From an uncultured Bacteroidales bacterium (GTDB taxonomy: Bacteria > Bacteroidota > Bacteroidia > Bacteroidales > UBA932): 64,000 bases of DNA. The first letter of the stretch is position 1. Each line of letters opens with the position of its first letter. Location: NCBI GenBank assembly GCA_947179325.1, contig CAMXAU010000009.1, positions 1 to 64,000 on the forward strand. The letters run 5' to 3'. Positions 54,149 to 62,932 of the stretch are shown piece after piece. Under the pieces are notes generated by a model. That model did no database searches. It was not told where the DNA came from and saw nothing but the letters and a program-made list of their open reading frames with translations. A program made the position numbers and the translations under genes.

Positions 54149-55660
54149 CTATATTGCCGGGACACCGCTGCATATCCTTCCTTCTGCTTTCCTGCGTGAG
54201 ACTTCACACATCTGCAGCTCGACTCCGGCTTCAATGTATTCGGAATGTGCCTTAAGCCACGCCGCCTGCGCCTGGAGGACGGTATTGGTCGTGACTATGC
54301 CTTCGGTGAATCCGATTGATGCGGTACGCATGTTGTCTTCTGCGCTGGCCAGGTTGCTTTCCGCCATGATAAGCTTTTCAAGCGCCTCGCTTTCCTGCTC
54401 TCGGCACTGTGTCACCTGGAGTGTTATCATCTCCTTGGCGTCTTCAAGCCTGAACTGGGTGAGTTCCGCCTCCGCCTTTGCCTTGCGGACCCTGTTCATT
54501 GTCTCGCATCCATGTATTATCGGGATCTTGACCATGACACCTGCGTTGAACATCCCGTCCCATGTGGTCTGCCATCCGTGGCGAAGGTTGGGGTTTGTTA
54601 CAAAATAGTTTGCCGTTATGGCGATGTGCGGCATCATGTCCGCCCTTGTCACTGCAACCTTTTTCCTGTATATCTCGCTGGCTGTGCTGAGGCTTCTGAT
54701 TTCAGGGCGTGCATCGAATATCTCTTCCATCGTGGTCTGCGGGGCTATCTGGGCCATCGGGAATTTCTCGATCTTTTCATCGGCAAGGGTGATTTCAGAC
54801 CCCAGGTCAAGTCCGCATAGCTTGCACAGAAGCATCTTTGACAGCACCATCCCGTTGCGCGCCTTTGTCAGCAGCATATCTGCTTCATTTGCCTTTACCT
54901 TTATTGTAAGGGCATCGGAGCCGGTTGCAACCCCTTCCGCAATCATGATGTCCACATCATGCTCCATCTGGTGGAGCAGGTCTGCATATGCTTCTGCAAG
55001 ACGTACTTTCCCTGCCACAGAGACAATCTGCCAGTATGCCTGGTCTACATTGACCACTACATCCTGGTATGCAATGTCATATTGCTCTTTTGCCAGGTCT
55101 TCCGCCAGCTTGGCAATCCTGTTTGCCGCCACAATCTTTCCGCCCATGAATACAGGCTGCTGCAGTGACACTGCCCCTGCAAACATGTGCTCGATGTCAA
55201 TGGTGAATGCATCGTTTATCTCGCTTCCTATCTTGTTTATAGGTGTCGCGATATCTATTCCCTGAAGCTGCTGGACAACTTTCTGCAGTTCCGGGCTGCC
55301 TGCCACGATCTGGCCGATGGCTGGGTCAGACAGTATGGCTGTTATCTTGTCTGTAAATGCCCCCTGGAGATGCGTGCCTGTCCCTGTCAGCGCATTGGAT
55401 GCATCCTGGCTGATCAGCGACAGGTTGTGGCTGTTGTACATGTAGCCGCCTGCAGCAGACACGTTAGGGAAATAGTTGGCAAGGGCTATTTTTCTGTCAT
55501 ACCCTGCAATCTGGATCTTCTGCTGCGCGATCTGCAGATCCTTGTTGTTCATGACAGCCATCTCCCTGCATTCCTCGAGGGTCAGCATCTGCGCGTCTGC
55601 CGCCATTGGCAGAAATGTCAGTCCCAATGCTGTCAATAATGTCATTCTTGTCAGTTTCAT
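54149..55660 (-). CDS. TolC-family outer-membrane efflux protein
   Basis: 503 residues. Signal peptide to about 23 (MAADAQ), then MLTLEECREMAVMNNKDLQIAQQKI, a standard opening of the outer membrane efflux family, and two long helical repeats of about 200 residues each with YIEAGVELQMCEVSRRKAEG near the end. Trimeric outer-membrane duct of the export operon. First gene; the adaptor gene begins 51 bp later. It is divergent from the AraC-type regulator gene. Confidence 0.93.
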   Translation of the reverse strand: MKLTRMTLLTALGLTFLPMAADAQMLTLEECREMAVMNNKDLQIAQQKIQIAGYDRKIALANYFPNVSAAGGYMYNSHNLSLISQDASNALTGTGTHLQGAFTDKITAILSDPAIGQIVAGSPELQKVVQQLQGIDIATPINKIGSEINDAFTIDIEHMFAGAVSLQQPVFMGGKIVAANRIAKLAEDLAKEQYDIAYQDVVVNVDQAYWQIVSVAGKVRLAEAYADLLHQMEHDVDIMIAEGVATGSDALTIKVKANEADMLLTKARNGMVLSKMLLCKLCGLDLGSEITLADEKIEKFPMAQIAPQTTMEEIFDARPEIRSLSTASEIYRKKVAVTRADMMPHIAITANYFVTNPNLRHGWQTTWDGMFNAGVMVKIPIIHGCETMNRVRKAKAEAELTQFRLEDAKEMITLQVTQCREQESEALEKLIMAESNLASAEDNMRTASIGFTEGIVTTNTVLQAQAAWLKAHSEYIEAGVELQMCEVSRRKAEGRICSGVPAI

Positions 55661-55781
55661 CTGTTTGTTTTACTTTTTATTTGCGGGGCAGGGCTATGCA
55701 ATTTGGTTGCCGAAAATGGCTGTAAAATAGTCTGTAAGGCCCGTAAAATTGTCAAAAGGTCGAATAATGGAGTTTCGTTTG

Positions 55782-55789
55782 TAAATTTG
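55782..55789 (+). promoter_or_regulatory. -7 box of the AraC-type regulator gene
   Basis: TAAATTTG, about 62 bp before the ATG at 55851. No clear TTTG at the -33 position. The 190-bp gap between tolC-like and regulator genes holds nothing else I can name. Confidence 0.45.
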
Positions 55790-55850
55790 CACGTTTATGG
55801 AAGAGTGCCTGGGCCCTTATCGGGATGAAACAATAAAAATTAACTGACAT

Positions 55851-56747
55851 ATGATAAACTTGACTATTGAGGACATTGTCCGTATGGAGAGGATTCCTAA
55901 CAAGATCTCGTTGGGAAATGATTTTTGTATTGTCGATTTCAGGTATAGCCCTGACTTCGAAGAGCTTCTTAAATATCCTGTCAGCTTTGACGGCGTAATG
56001 GCGTTTTTCTGTATTTCGGGCAGCTTCAAGATAATTGTGAACCTGAAGGAGGTCGAGGTCTCAGAGAATTCAGTATTTGTCAATGCGCCCTCAAATATTT
56101 TGAGCGTATCGGAATCGCGCAATGAGGATATCCGTGACCTGCATTTTGTGATGGTCGCTGTTTCCAGGGAATATATGTCAAGCCTTAAGCTTGATGCAAA
56201 CAGGCTCTTTGTGGACGGCATGAAGATACTTGATAATCCTTCCATAAAGATAGATGACAGGGAAAAGGGGCTGGCAGCTGACTATTTTGACCTTATCAGC
56301 AAGATTCTCCAGTATCCTTCACCATATAAGAGGGAGTGCCTTGGAAATATCATATCATCCATCTGCTATCTGATAGCAACAGCATGGGGCAAGAAGCAGA
56401 GTGAACCTCAGGAGCACGGGATACCTGCGCGCAGGAAAGTAGTGGTGAGCAACTTCCTTCATCTTGTGTCTGAGCACCACATGTCGGAAAGGACAGTAGG
56501 ATTCTATGCCGACAAGATGTGTCTTACACCGAAATATCTCTCCAAGCTTATAAAGGCCGCAACCGGCCGCTCTGCACCGGACTGGATTGATGCCTTCGTG
56601 ATTCTTGAAGCCAAGAACATGCTCAAGTATTCAAATATTCCGATAAAGGGGATTGTCGCAAAGCTGAATTTCCCCAACCAGTCGGTATTCCATAAATTTT
56701 TCAAGGCCCATGTCGGGATGACACCAAGTGAATACCGCAACAGCTGA
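55851..56747 (+). CDS. AraC-family transcriptional regulator
   Basis: 298 residues. N-terminal cupin-like sensing part (about 20-160, VMAFFCISGSFKIIVNLKEVEVSENSVF) and a C-terminal AraC pair of helix-turn-helices (about 195-297) with VGFYADKMCLTPKYLSKLIKAATGRSAPDWI and GIVAKLNFPNQSVFHKFFKAHVGMTPSEYR. It is divergent from the TolC/HlyD/permease operon and is the likely local regulator. No signal peptide or membrane helix; a cytoplasmic protein. Confidence 0.92.
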   Translation: MINLTIEDIVRMERIPNKISLGNDFCIVDFRYSPDFEELLKYPVSFDGVMAFFCISGSFKIIVNLKEVEVSENSVFVNAPSNILSVSESRNEDIRDLHFVMVAVSREYMSSLKLDANRLFVDGMKILDNPSIKIDDREKGLAADYFDLISKILQYPSPYKRECLGNIISSICYLIATAWGKKQSEPQEHGIPARRKVVVSNFLHLVSEHHMSERTVGFYADKMCLTPKYLSKLIKAATGRSAPDWIDAFVILEAKNMLKYSNIPIKGIVAKLNFPNQSVFHKFFKAHVGMTPSEYRNS

Positions 56748-56878
56748 TGGTGCCCAATGTGCTATGCCTTACTTGATTCTGACATGGTGCTGATTGGTTC
56801 CGGACGTTTGAATGAGACATGGGCGGCTTCTAAATTTTACGGATGAAAAGGAAAATTGTATAAATTTTGTAATAAAAA

Positions 56879-56909
56879 TTTGTTGAATGATTTTAAATTG
56901 TTACCTTTG
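56879..56909 (+). promoter_or_regulatory. Consensus promoter with no protein gene downstream
   Basis: TTTG at 56879-56882, exactly 19 bp, TACCTTTG at 56902-56909. The downstream bases TTTGCACCGG are shared with the pgk promoter. The next plus-strand protein gene is over 5 kb away. Confidence 0.85.
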
Positions 56910-56915
56910 CACCGG

Positions 56916-56999
56916 ACATAAGAATTTTTTCGTGTCTATTTGTTAAGTTCGTTTTATATACAAGTCCGGCTTCTTGGGGAGGAAGCCGGACTTTCATTT
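56916..56999 (+). ncRNA. Candidate small RNA
   Basis: Between the consensus promoter at 56879-56909 and the hairpin at 56962-56993 lies a unit of about 80 nt with no ORF of interest. The 5' half is A/U-rich and little structured, a form seen in small regulatory RNAs. Start and end positions are estimates. No known RNA family recognised. Confidence 0.5.
56962..56998 (+). terminator. Terminator of the candidate small RNA
   Basis: Perfect 12-bp arms AAGTCCGGCTTC (56962-56973) and its complement (56982-56993), 8-nt loop, then TCATTT. The T tract is interrupted. Confidence 0.7.
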
Positions 57000-57054
57000 G
57001 TGTTGTGGTCCATATGGGGATCACCGGATCATCTGCAAACCCAGGTGTACTAAA

Positions 57055-57094
57055 ATAATCCAGGTGGAAACCCATATCAGCTCACCTGGATTAT
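57055..57094 (-). terminator. Probable terminator of the DUF4199/GT2 operon
   Basis: Perfect 12-bp arms ATAATCCAGGTG (57055-57066) and its complement (57083-57094), 16-nt loop; on the minus strand the stem is followed by TTTAG, making TTATTTTAG. It lies 39 bp after the GT2 stop codon. An extra CCAGGTG copy sits at 57041-57047. Confidence 0.65.
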
Positions 57095-57132
57095 CTATCT
57101 GAACGGAGGACTGTCGTCCACTTGTACTGACA

Positions 57133-58125
57133 CTAAATTGTCTCCCGGATATTGTAATGGTTGCGCTCACTGCTGTTGCGTGAGACAAGCTCGCTGATAA
57201 ATCCGGCAAGGAACAGCTGTACGCCTATTATTACTGCCAGAAGCGCGAGATAGAACAGCGGCTGGTCTGTAACAGCCCTGAAACGAAGCCCGTTGGCCTG
57301 CTGGATGATCTTGTCCGCTATCAGCCAGACTGCAATTATGCCTCCTGTCAGGAACATCAGCATTCCGGTAAAGCCGAAAAAGTGCATTGGCTTTTTGCCG
57401 AAAGTGCTGAGGAACCAGAGGGAAAGAAGGTCAAGGAAGCCGTTGACAAAACGCTCGATGCCGAATTTGCTCTTTCCGTATTTCCTTTTCTGGTGATGTA
57501 CCGGCTTTTCCGTTATCTTTCCGAATCCAGCGTTCTTTGCCAGATATGGGATATACCTGTGCATTTCACCGTAGACCTCTATGTTCTTGACAACCTCTTG
57601 CCTGTATGCCTTCAGGCCGCAGTTCATGTCATGTAGCCTTATCCCGGTAATACGCCTTGCTGTGGCATTGTACAGCTTGGACGGGATGTTCTTGGTGAGC
57701 CTGTTGTCCTGCCTGTTCTGCTTCCATCCGGAGACAATCTCCCAGCCGTCCTCTGTAATCATCCTGTACATTTCCGGAATCTCCTCTGGGGAATCCTGCA
57801 GGTCCGCATCCATTGTGACAACCACATTCCCCCGGGCAGCCTTGAAGCCTTCGTATATTGCAGCGGATTTTCCGTAGTTGCGTCTGAAGCGTATGCCCCT
57901 TACGCCGTAGCTGCCGGCTTCTGCCAGTCCGTGTATGACATCCCATGTGCCGTCACTGCTGCCATCGTCAACTATTATGACCTCATAAGTGTATCCCTCC
58001 CGGACCATGACCTGTACAATCCATGGCACCAGTTCCTTGAGAGACTCTTCCTCATTGTAGGCAGATATGACTACAGACAGGTCTTTGCCGCAGGCGCTGT
58101 CAGTGTTTTCCTGGATGCTGCTCAT
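57133..58125 (-). CDS. Family 2 glycosyltransferase with C-terminal membrane helices (GtrB/DPM1-like)
   Basis: 330 residues. GT-A domain: DLSVVISAYNEEESLKELVPWI, VIIVDDGSSDGTWDV, and the metal-binding DADLQDSPEEI. A linker with NCGLKAYRQEV is typical of polyprenyl-phosphate glycosyltransferases. Two membrane helices follow at about 240-265 and 285-310. It probably loads a sugar onto undecaprenyl phosphate for glycan modification at the inner membrane. Its ATG directly abuts the stop codon of the DUF4199 gene, so the two are translationally coupled. Confidence 0.92.
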   Translation of the reverse strand: MSSIQENTDSACGKDLSVVISAYNEEESLKELVPWIVQVMVREGYTYEVIIVDDGSSDGTWDVIHGLAEAGSYGVRGIRFRRNYGKSAAIYEGFKAARGNVVVTMDADLQDSPEEIPEMYRMITEDGWEIVSGWKQNRQDNRLTKNIPSKLYNATARRITGIRLHDMNCGLKAYRQEVVKNIEVYGEMHRYIPYLAKNAGFGKITEKPVHHQKRKYGKSKFGIERFVNGFLDLLSLWFLSTFGKKPMHFFGFTGMLMFLTGGIIAVWLIADKIIQQANGLRFRAVTDQPLFYLALLAVIIGVQLFLAGFISELVSRNSSERNHYNIRETI

Positions 58126-58692
58126 CTATTCCTCTGTATTTATGCTGTCTGTACTGCAATTTGCAAACGGGTCCTTTGGAGGGATGTTCCTTGACAATAT
58201 TGCGGAAAGCAATGTGCCGTAGAGGAAACAGTATATCATGTTGCTGAAGAACATTATCTGCGGCATGCTTCCCTCTATCTTTTCCAGCATGGACATGGTG
58301 TTTGAGTCCAGCATTGAGCCATATGCCTGATATACTATGTCCATCAGCTCCTTGATGAGCCTTGGGTTGATGATGAGGACATTGGCAAGGGTCACGGCTG
58401 AAAATATCAGGGCGGAGAAGAATGCTGTCGCTATGCCGAAACGCATTGTGACGGAATTGTCCGTTACGCCATACTTCCTTACGAATCTCTTCATAAAGAA
58501 TCTCATAAGGAAAATGCAGCCGATGAACTTTGCTGCCCATAGGATGAAGTTAATCACTGTGGACCATACTCCTGCGCCTTCTCCTGTCAGAGGCTGGCTG
58601 AGAAACATATATGCAACTGAAATTGCACCGAATGCTGCTCCTGCAGCTCCTGCATTGTTCAACAGTCTTGAACTTGACATGCTTTCTTTCAT
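58126..58692 (-). CDS. DUF4199-family membrane protein
   Basis: 188 residues from the Met at 58692 (MKESMSSSRLLNNAGAAG); an in-frame Met at 58752 is rejected because a -7 box lies between the two. Four membrane segments at about 12-32, 42-65, 84-106 and 145-165, a layout typical of DUF4199 proteins, which in Bacteroidetes usually sit next to a GT2 gene. It may assist the transferase or flip its lipid-linked product; this is unproven. Confidence 0.8.
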   Translation of the reverse strand: MKESMSSSRLLNNAGAAGAAFGAISVAYMFLSQPLTGEGAGVWSTVINFILWAAKFIGCIFLMRFFMKRFVRKYGVTDNSVTMRFGIATAFFSALIFSAVTLANVLIINPRLIKELMDIVYQAYGSMLDSNTMSMLEKIEGSMPQIMFFSNMIYCFLYGTLLSAILSRNIPPKDPFANCSTDSINTEE

Positions 58693-58713
58693 GATTTTAA
58701 GTTTTAACAGATG

Positions 58714-58721
58714 CAAAGATA
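58714..58721 (-). promoter_or_regulatory. -7 box of the DUF4199/GT2 operon
   Basis: Minus-strand TATCTTTG (complement of 58714-58721) followed by CATC, about 21 bases before the ATG at 58692. No clear TTTG upstream at the proper distance. Confidence 0.5.
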
Positions 58722-58770
58722 CATAAAGACTTCTGTTTTCCTTATATGGCAATGAAAATAATCATGCAGT

Positions 58771-61700
58771 TCAAGTGGTCGGCCCTGCTGTCTGGCGTGA
58801 TGACTGCGTCTTTTTCCAGACAAGCGGAGTCTCTCCGAACTGCCGTTTGAAGCATTTGATGAAATAGCTTACGGTGTTGAATCCGAAATGCCAGGCTATG
58901 TCGGATGTGTTCTCCTCAGGGTGCTCAAGTATTCTCTGCGCAGCCTTTTTCAGCCTGAGTGACATGATGAACCTGTTCGGCGTCATCCCTGTCAGTGCCT
59001 TGAATTTGTCGTACATCAGGGATTTGCTCATGCACAGCTCATTGGCAAATGACATGATGTCAAATTCCGGATCTGCAATGTGCTCCTCTGCAATCCTTAT
59101 GGCGTCATCCATGAATTTCTTGTCTACAGGGCTTCCTGTGTTGGCTGGAGGTTCCGTGAAGTCTGCCATGCGGGAGTATATTTTCTGCTGCAGTTCCCTG
59201 TTCCTCAGGACGTTTGCTGCCCTTGCCAGCAGGATTTCGGATTTGAATGGCTTACGGACATAGTCATCTGCCCCCTGTACAAGCCCTTCAATTATATCAT
59301 TGTCGGAAGACAGTGCAGTGAGGAGTATGACAGGAATATGGCTTGTGCCTATGCTGGATTTCAGGATGCGGCACAGCTCTGTCCCGGACATCTCAGGCAT
59401 CATCACATCGCTTATTATAAGGTCAGGGCGGCATCTGGTCGCCTGTCTCAGCCCGTCTGCGCCGCATGTGGAGGCAATGACCTGATATCCGCTTGACTGG
59501 AACAGCCGCGAAAGCATGTCAAGCATGTCCGGATTGTCATCAATGAGAAGTACTGTCTTGCCGGTGCCTCCGGCCTGGACAGGCAGCGGCTTTTCCATGT
59601 TCATGTGCTCCATCCTGTCATCTGTCCTGCAGACAGCCTCCTTGTCGGATACTGGCAGCGTTATGCAGAAGTCGGTGCGTATGTCAGGCTCGCTTGTGAC
59701 GGTTAGCCTCCCTGAATGCATGGTGACTATCCTTTTGGCAAACGACAGCCCTATGCCGGAACCTTTTCTCCCGCTCCCGGAGTTGGCCTCCTTCTCCTGC
59801 CAGAACCGCTCGAAGACCCTGCCTATGTTCTCCGGCCTGATCCCGACTCCGTTGTCGCATACATGTATCTCTATTTCTTCTCCGGCATCCCTGACGGATA
59901 CCTCTATGCTGTCCTTCGTGTACTTGAATGCATTGGACATAAGGTTGCAGATGGCCCTGCTCATCTGAAGATAGTCAATCTCTATTACTGCGTCATTGTG
60001 TATGTCATCCAGGGTCAGTGCTATGCCTCTCTGATGCGCAAGGTCCTTGAACATTGTGAAGATGTCGGACATCAGCGCAGACAGCTTTACCGGGATTTTC
60101 TCCAGCCTGAAATCGCTTCCCTGGGCCTTGTTGAGGTCGATGAACTCGTCTATCAGGTTTCCGAGCCTTTCTGTATTGTGCTGCATCCCGAGCAGGTTCG
60201 CCATCTCTGCAGATGAGACCGCGGTGCTTTTCATGAGCATCTCCATATACCCCTGGATGATTGTAAGCGGTGTCTTGAATTCATGTGAAATGTTTGTCAT
60301 GAATACGGTCTTTGCCTCCGAGACTTTCTTCTGCTGCTCCTTCTCGCATTTCTCCATCTCCAGCATTACCCTTAGCCTGGCATCCCTCAGGTATACATAT
60401 ATCAGGAATGATGCAATGGACAGTAACGTGAGCATTGCAAGCATGGCAAACCACCATGTCTCCCATATCTCAGGCCTCACGTGGACATCGAAGCATATCG
60501 ACGGCGGGACTCCTCCGGAAACAGGTGCCGTTCCGCGGATTTCAAGGACATATCTCCCTGGACTTAGGTTGGAATATGTCAGGACGTTGCCCCGTGCCTT
60601 ATTGAAATTCTTTTCCGCCCCGGTGAGGCGGTATTCGAACGCGAGGTCGAGGGACGGGTTGAGACTGCTTGTGGAGATACCGAATGAAAGCACAGACACA
60701 TTTGACGGGACATCTATGCTGTGCTGGTACAGCGTTGAACTGTATAGCGGGCCGTCAGGTGACGGGCTGATGCGCCTGTTGTCGAAATATATGTCCCTGA
60801 CATAGATGCTGTAGTCTTCTCCGTTGCATTCCAGCCTGTCTTCCTTGATTGCAAGTATCCCGTTCAGCTCGCATGCGTAGATTGTGGAATCCCGCGACAC
60901 GTAGACGTAGTTCGTGATGCCGAGCGGATAGCCGTCGGATTTCTTGAAATTGCTGAAGGCCTTTGTGCTCTTGTCATATGTGGAGATGCCATTGTTGTTC
61001 GCGATGTACAGCATGTCCCTGGCAGTCCCCTCGGTTATGCCGTTTACGCAGCCGTTTGCAAGCCCTTCACCTATGCCTATGTTCTCGAATGTGTCTGTCC
61101 AGGGGTCAACGCGGAATATTCCTGAGCCGTTGGTGGACAGCCACAGGATTCCGTCCTGGTCCTTATAGAAAGACACTACGTAGTTCTCTGCTTTCATGCC
61201 TTTGATCTCCGTGCAGCTCCAGACCTTGAAATATCCCTCCTGCACAGAAATCTTCTTGTATACCTTGTCTGCTGTCGAGTACCACAGGTCTCCGTTGTCG
61301 TCTATGCAGAAATCATAGATCTTGGCATCAGTTGTCATGTCCCCGAGAAAACTGTGTATCTTGTAGCTGTGCCTGTCTATTGTGAAAAGCCCCTCTGTGC
61401 CGTTTGCCAGGAGGTATCTGCTGTCAAGCGGGGCTATGCGTGTGATGTTCTCCAGAGTCAGCGACCTGCCTGTGGCCGGGTTGAAAAATCCTGGCGGAGT
61501 GTGGCTGATGCTTCCCTTGTTGAGGTTGACTACCTGTATGCCTTTGTCGAACAGGCATATCCACATTGCGTCCTCCTGGCTGTCGTACCAGATATGCTTG
61601 ATGTTTTTCAGCCGCTCGTCATTTTCCAGTCTCTCCTTGATTCCCGGCCTTATTGTCCCTTGCGGGTCATGGATGACAAGGCCGCCGCTGATGCTCCCTA

Positions 61701-62766
61701 TCCACAGGGCGCCTCTTTTGTCTTCAGCTATCGAACTGACCACAGGTGAGGATATCCTGAATTTCCCTGGACGCGACGCATCTATGAACCTGAACTCATT
61801 TTCCTTTTCTATTGAGCAGAAATGCGCCCCCGCATGGAAAGTCCCTATGAACAGGAGCCCGTTGTCAAAATACAGATTCCTGACAGCCCTGTTGCTGAAT
61901 CCCTCCACGCCGGAATCATAGAAATACCGGCAGATTTCTCCTGTACGGTCATTTATGCTTGCAAGCCCGTCGTATGACCCTGCAATGAATTCGTCGTCTG
62001 ATATCTGGACAACACGCCTGACATTGTTCCTGTTTTCATGGTCCGGATAGCTGTCCGGGATCTTGTACTGTACAGCTGTCCCGTCGCTCCTTATGTTCGT
62101 GGTGCCCTCCGTCCTGGAATTTATCCATACTCCGCCCTTGCTGTCTGCATCTATCCCTACAAGATTGGAGCATTGGAGCACGGAGGCCGCGTTCTTTTCT
62201 GATACTTTCATGACGGTATTGTTGCTGAGGGCGACGTAGAGTATTCCCGAAGTGTCGAAGCAGAAGTCGCGTATCGAATACCTGCTTGACTTGTCAAGTT
62301 CAAAGACCAGCTCGTGTCTCCCGTCCGGACTGTACCTGAAGATCTTGCTGAATGTTGACCAGTGGAGCGAGCCTGTGTATTCCATATTGGTCACATCCAC
62401 ATCTGTAATTGTTGTGAATTTTTCGCTGCGCATGTCAAAGGCGGCAAGGTTGTGCCTCCCTTTTATATATAGGTGCCCGTTACGGTCACCACATACCTTT
62501 GTCACGATATTGCTCGGTATGTCGCTGCATTCGTCTGGCCTGAAAATCTTCACGCTTTTCCCGTCGTACATGTTCAGCCCGTCCTGGGTAGCAATCCAGA
62601 TGAAGTCAAATTCATCCCTGTATATGTCATTGACAAGATTGTTCGACAGCCCGTTCAGCGAGTTCAGATGGTTGAAGTGTATCTCTTTTTCCGTCATTTG
62701 CGCATTGGCTGCCGCAAGATGGCATATTGCAGCCAGCATCATGCATGTCAGATATATCCTTTTCAT
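58771..62766 (-). CDS. Hybrid two-component system sensor/regulator (canonical HTCS)
   Basis: 1331 residues. Signal peptide (to about 22, AANAQ); periplasmic Reg_prop propellers (FDFIWIATQDGLNMYDG and repeats); Y_Y_Y domain; membrane helix at about 765-790; HisKA with TNISHEFKTPLTII (phospho-accepting His about 826); ATPase with DNGVGIRPENIGRVF and GSGIGLSFA; receiver with LLIDDNP, DLIISDVMMPEMSG (phospho-Asp) and VRKPF; AraC helix-turn-helix at the C-terminus (LCMSKSLMYDKFKALTGMTPNRFI). All catalytic residues are present, in contrast to the paralogue at 13855-17856. Divergent from the lipoprotein gene at 62933, so it probably controls a third glycan locus beyond the window. Confidence 0.97.
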   Translation of the reverse strand: MKRIYLTCMMLAAICHLAAANAQMTEKEIHFNHLNSLNGLSNNLVNDIYRDEFDFIWIATQDGLNMYDGKSVKIFRPDECSDIPSNIVTKVCGDRNGHLYIKGRHNLAAFDMRSEKFTTITDVDVTNMEYTGSLHWSTFSKIFRYSPDGRHELVFELDKSSRYSIRDFCFDTSGILYVALSNNTVMKVSEKNAASVLQCSNLVGIDADSKGGVWINSRTEGTTNIRSDGTAVQYKIPDSYPDHENRNNVRRVVQISDDEFIAGSYDGLASINDRTGEICRYFYDSGVEGFSNRAVRNLYFDNGLLFIGTFHAGAHFCSIEKENEFRFIDASRPGKFRISSPVVSSIAEDKRGALWIGSISGGLVIHDPQGTIRPGIKERLENDERLKNIKHIWYDSQEDAMWICLFDKGIQVVNLNKGSISHTPPGFFNPATGRSLTLENITRIAPLDSRYLLANGTEGLFTIDRHSYKIHSFLGDMTTDAKIYDFCIDDNGDLWYSTADKVYKKISVQEGYFKVWSCTEIKGMKAENYVVSFYKDQDGILWLSTNGSGIFRVDPWTDTFENIGIGEGLANGCVNGITEGTARDMLYIANNNGISTYDKSTKAFSNFKKSDGYPLGITNYVYVSRDSTIYACELNGILAIKEDRLECNGEDYSIYVRDIYFDNRRISPSPDGPLYSSTLYQHSIDVPSNVSVLSFGISTSSLNPSLDLAFEYRLTGAEKNFNKARGNVLTYSNLSPGRYVLEIRGTAPVSGGVPPSICFDVHVRPEIWETWWFAMLAMLTLLSIASFLIYVYLRDARLRVMLEMEKCEKEQQKKVSEAKTVFMTNISHEFKTPLTIIQGYMEMLMKSTAVSSAEMANLLGMQHNTERLGNLIDEFIDLNKAQGSDFRLEKIPVKLSALMSDIFTMFKDLAHQRGIALTLDDIHNDAVIEIDYLQMSRAICNLMSNAFKYTKDSIEVSVRDAGEEIEIHVCDNGVGIRPENIGRVFERFWQEKEANSGSGRKGSGIGLSFAKRIVTMHSGRLTVTSEPDIRTDFCITLPVSDKEAVCRTDDRMEHMNMEKPLPVQAGGTGKTVLLIDDNPDMLDMLSRLFQSSGYQVIASTCGADGLRQATRCRPDLIISDVMMPEMSGTELCRILKSSIGTSHIPVILLTALSSDNDIIEGLVQGADDYVRKPFKSEILLARAANVLRNRELQQKIYSRMADFTEPPANTGSPVDKKFMDDAIRIAEEHIADPEFDIMSFANELCMSKSLMYDKFKALTGMTPNRFIMSLRLKKAAQRILEHPEENTSDIAWHFGFNTVSYFIKCFKRQFGETPLVWKKTQSSRQTAGPTT

Positions 62767-62901
62767 TGTGTAATATCGCTTTATCTGCTAATGTAGCACT
62801 TTTTTCAGCCAAAATCGCATTTCCTCAGGATGGCTTCAGCGTTTTGGAAGATTGTTGTATTTTTTCGGAAAAAACAGCAATTCCCGCTTTCTGCATAGTG
62901 A

Positions 62902-62909
62902 TAAATTTG
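62902..62909 (+). promoter_or_regulatory. -7 box of the terminal lipoprotein gene
   Basis: TAAATTTG, 23 bp before the ATG at 62933. No TTTG at the -33 position; consistent with activation by the divergent HTCS. Confidence 0.45.
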
Positions 62910-62932
62910 CCAATGCATTAATAACATTAAAC

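Noticed and set aside
56893..57075. 60-residue minus-strand open frame in the candidate small RNA region
   Set aside because: It covers the hairpin and the GT2 terminator region and has no recognisable features.
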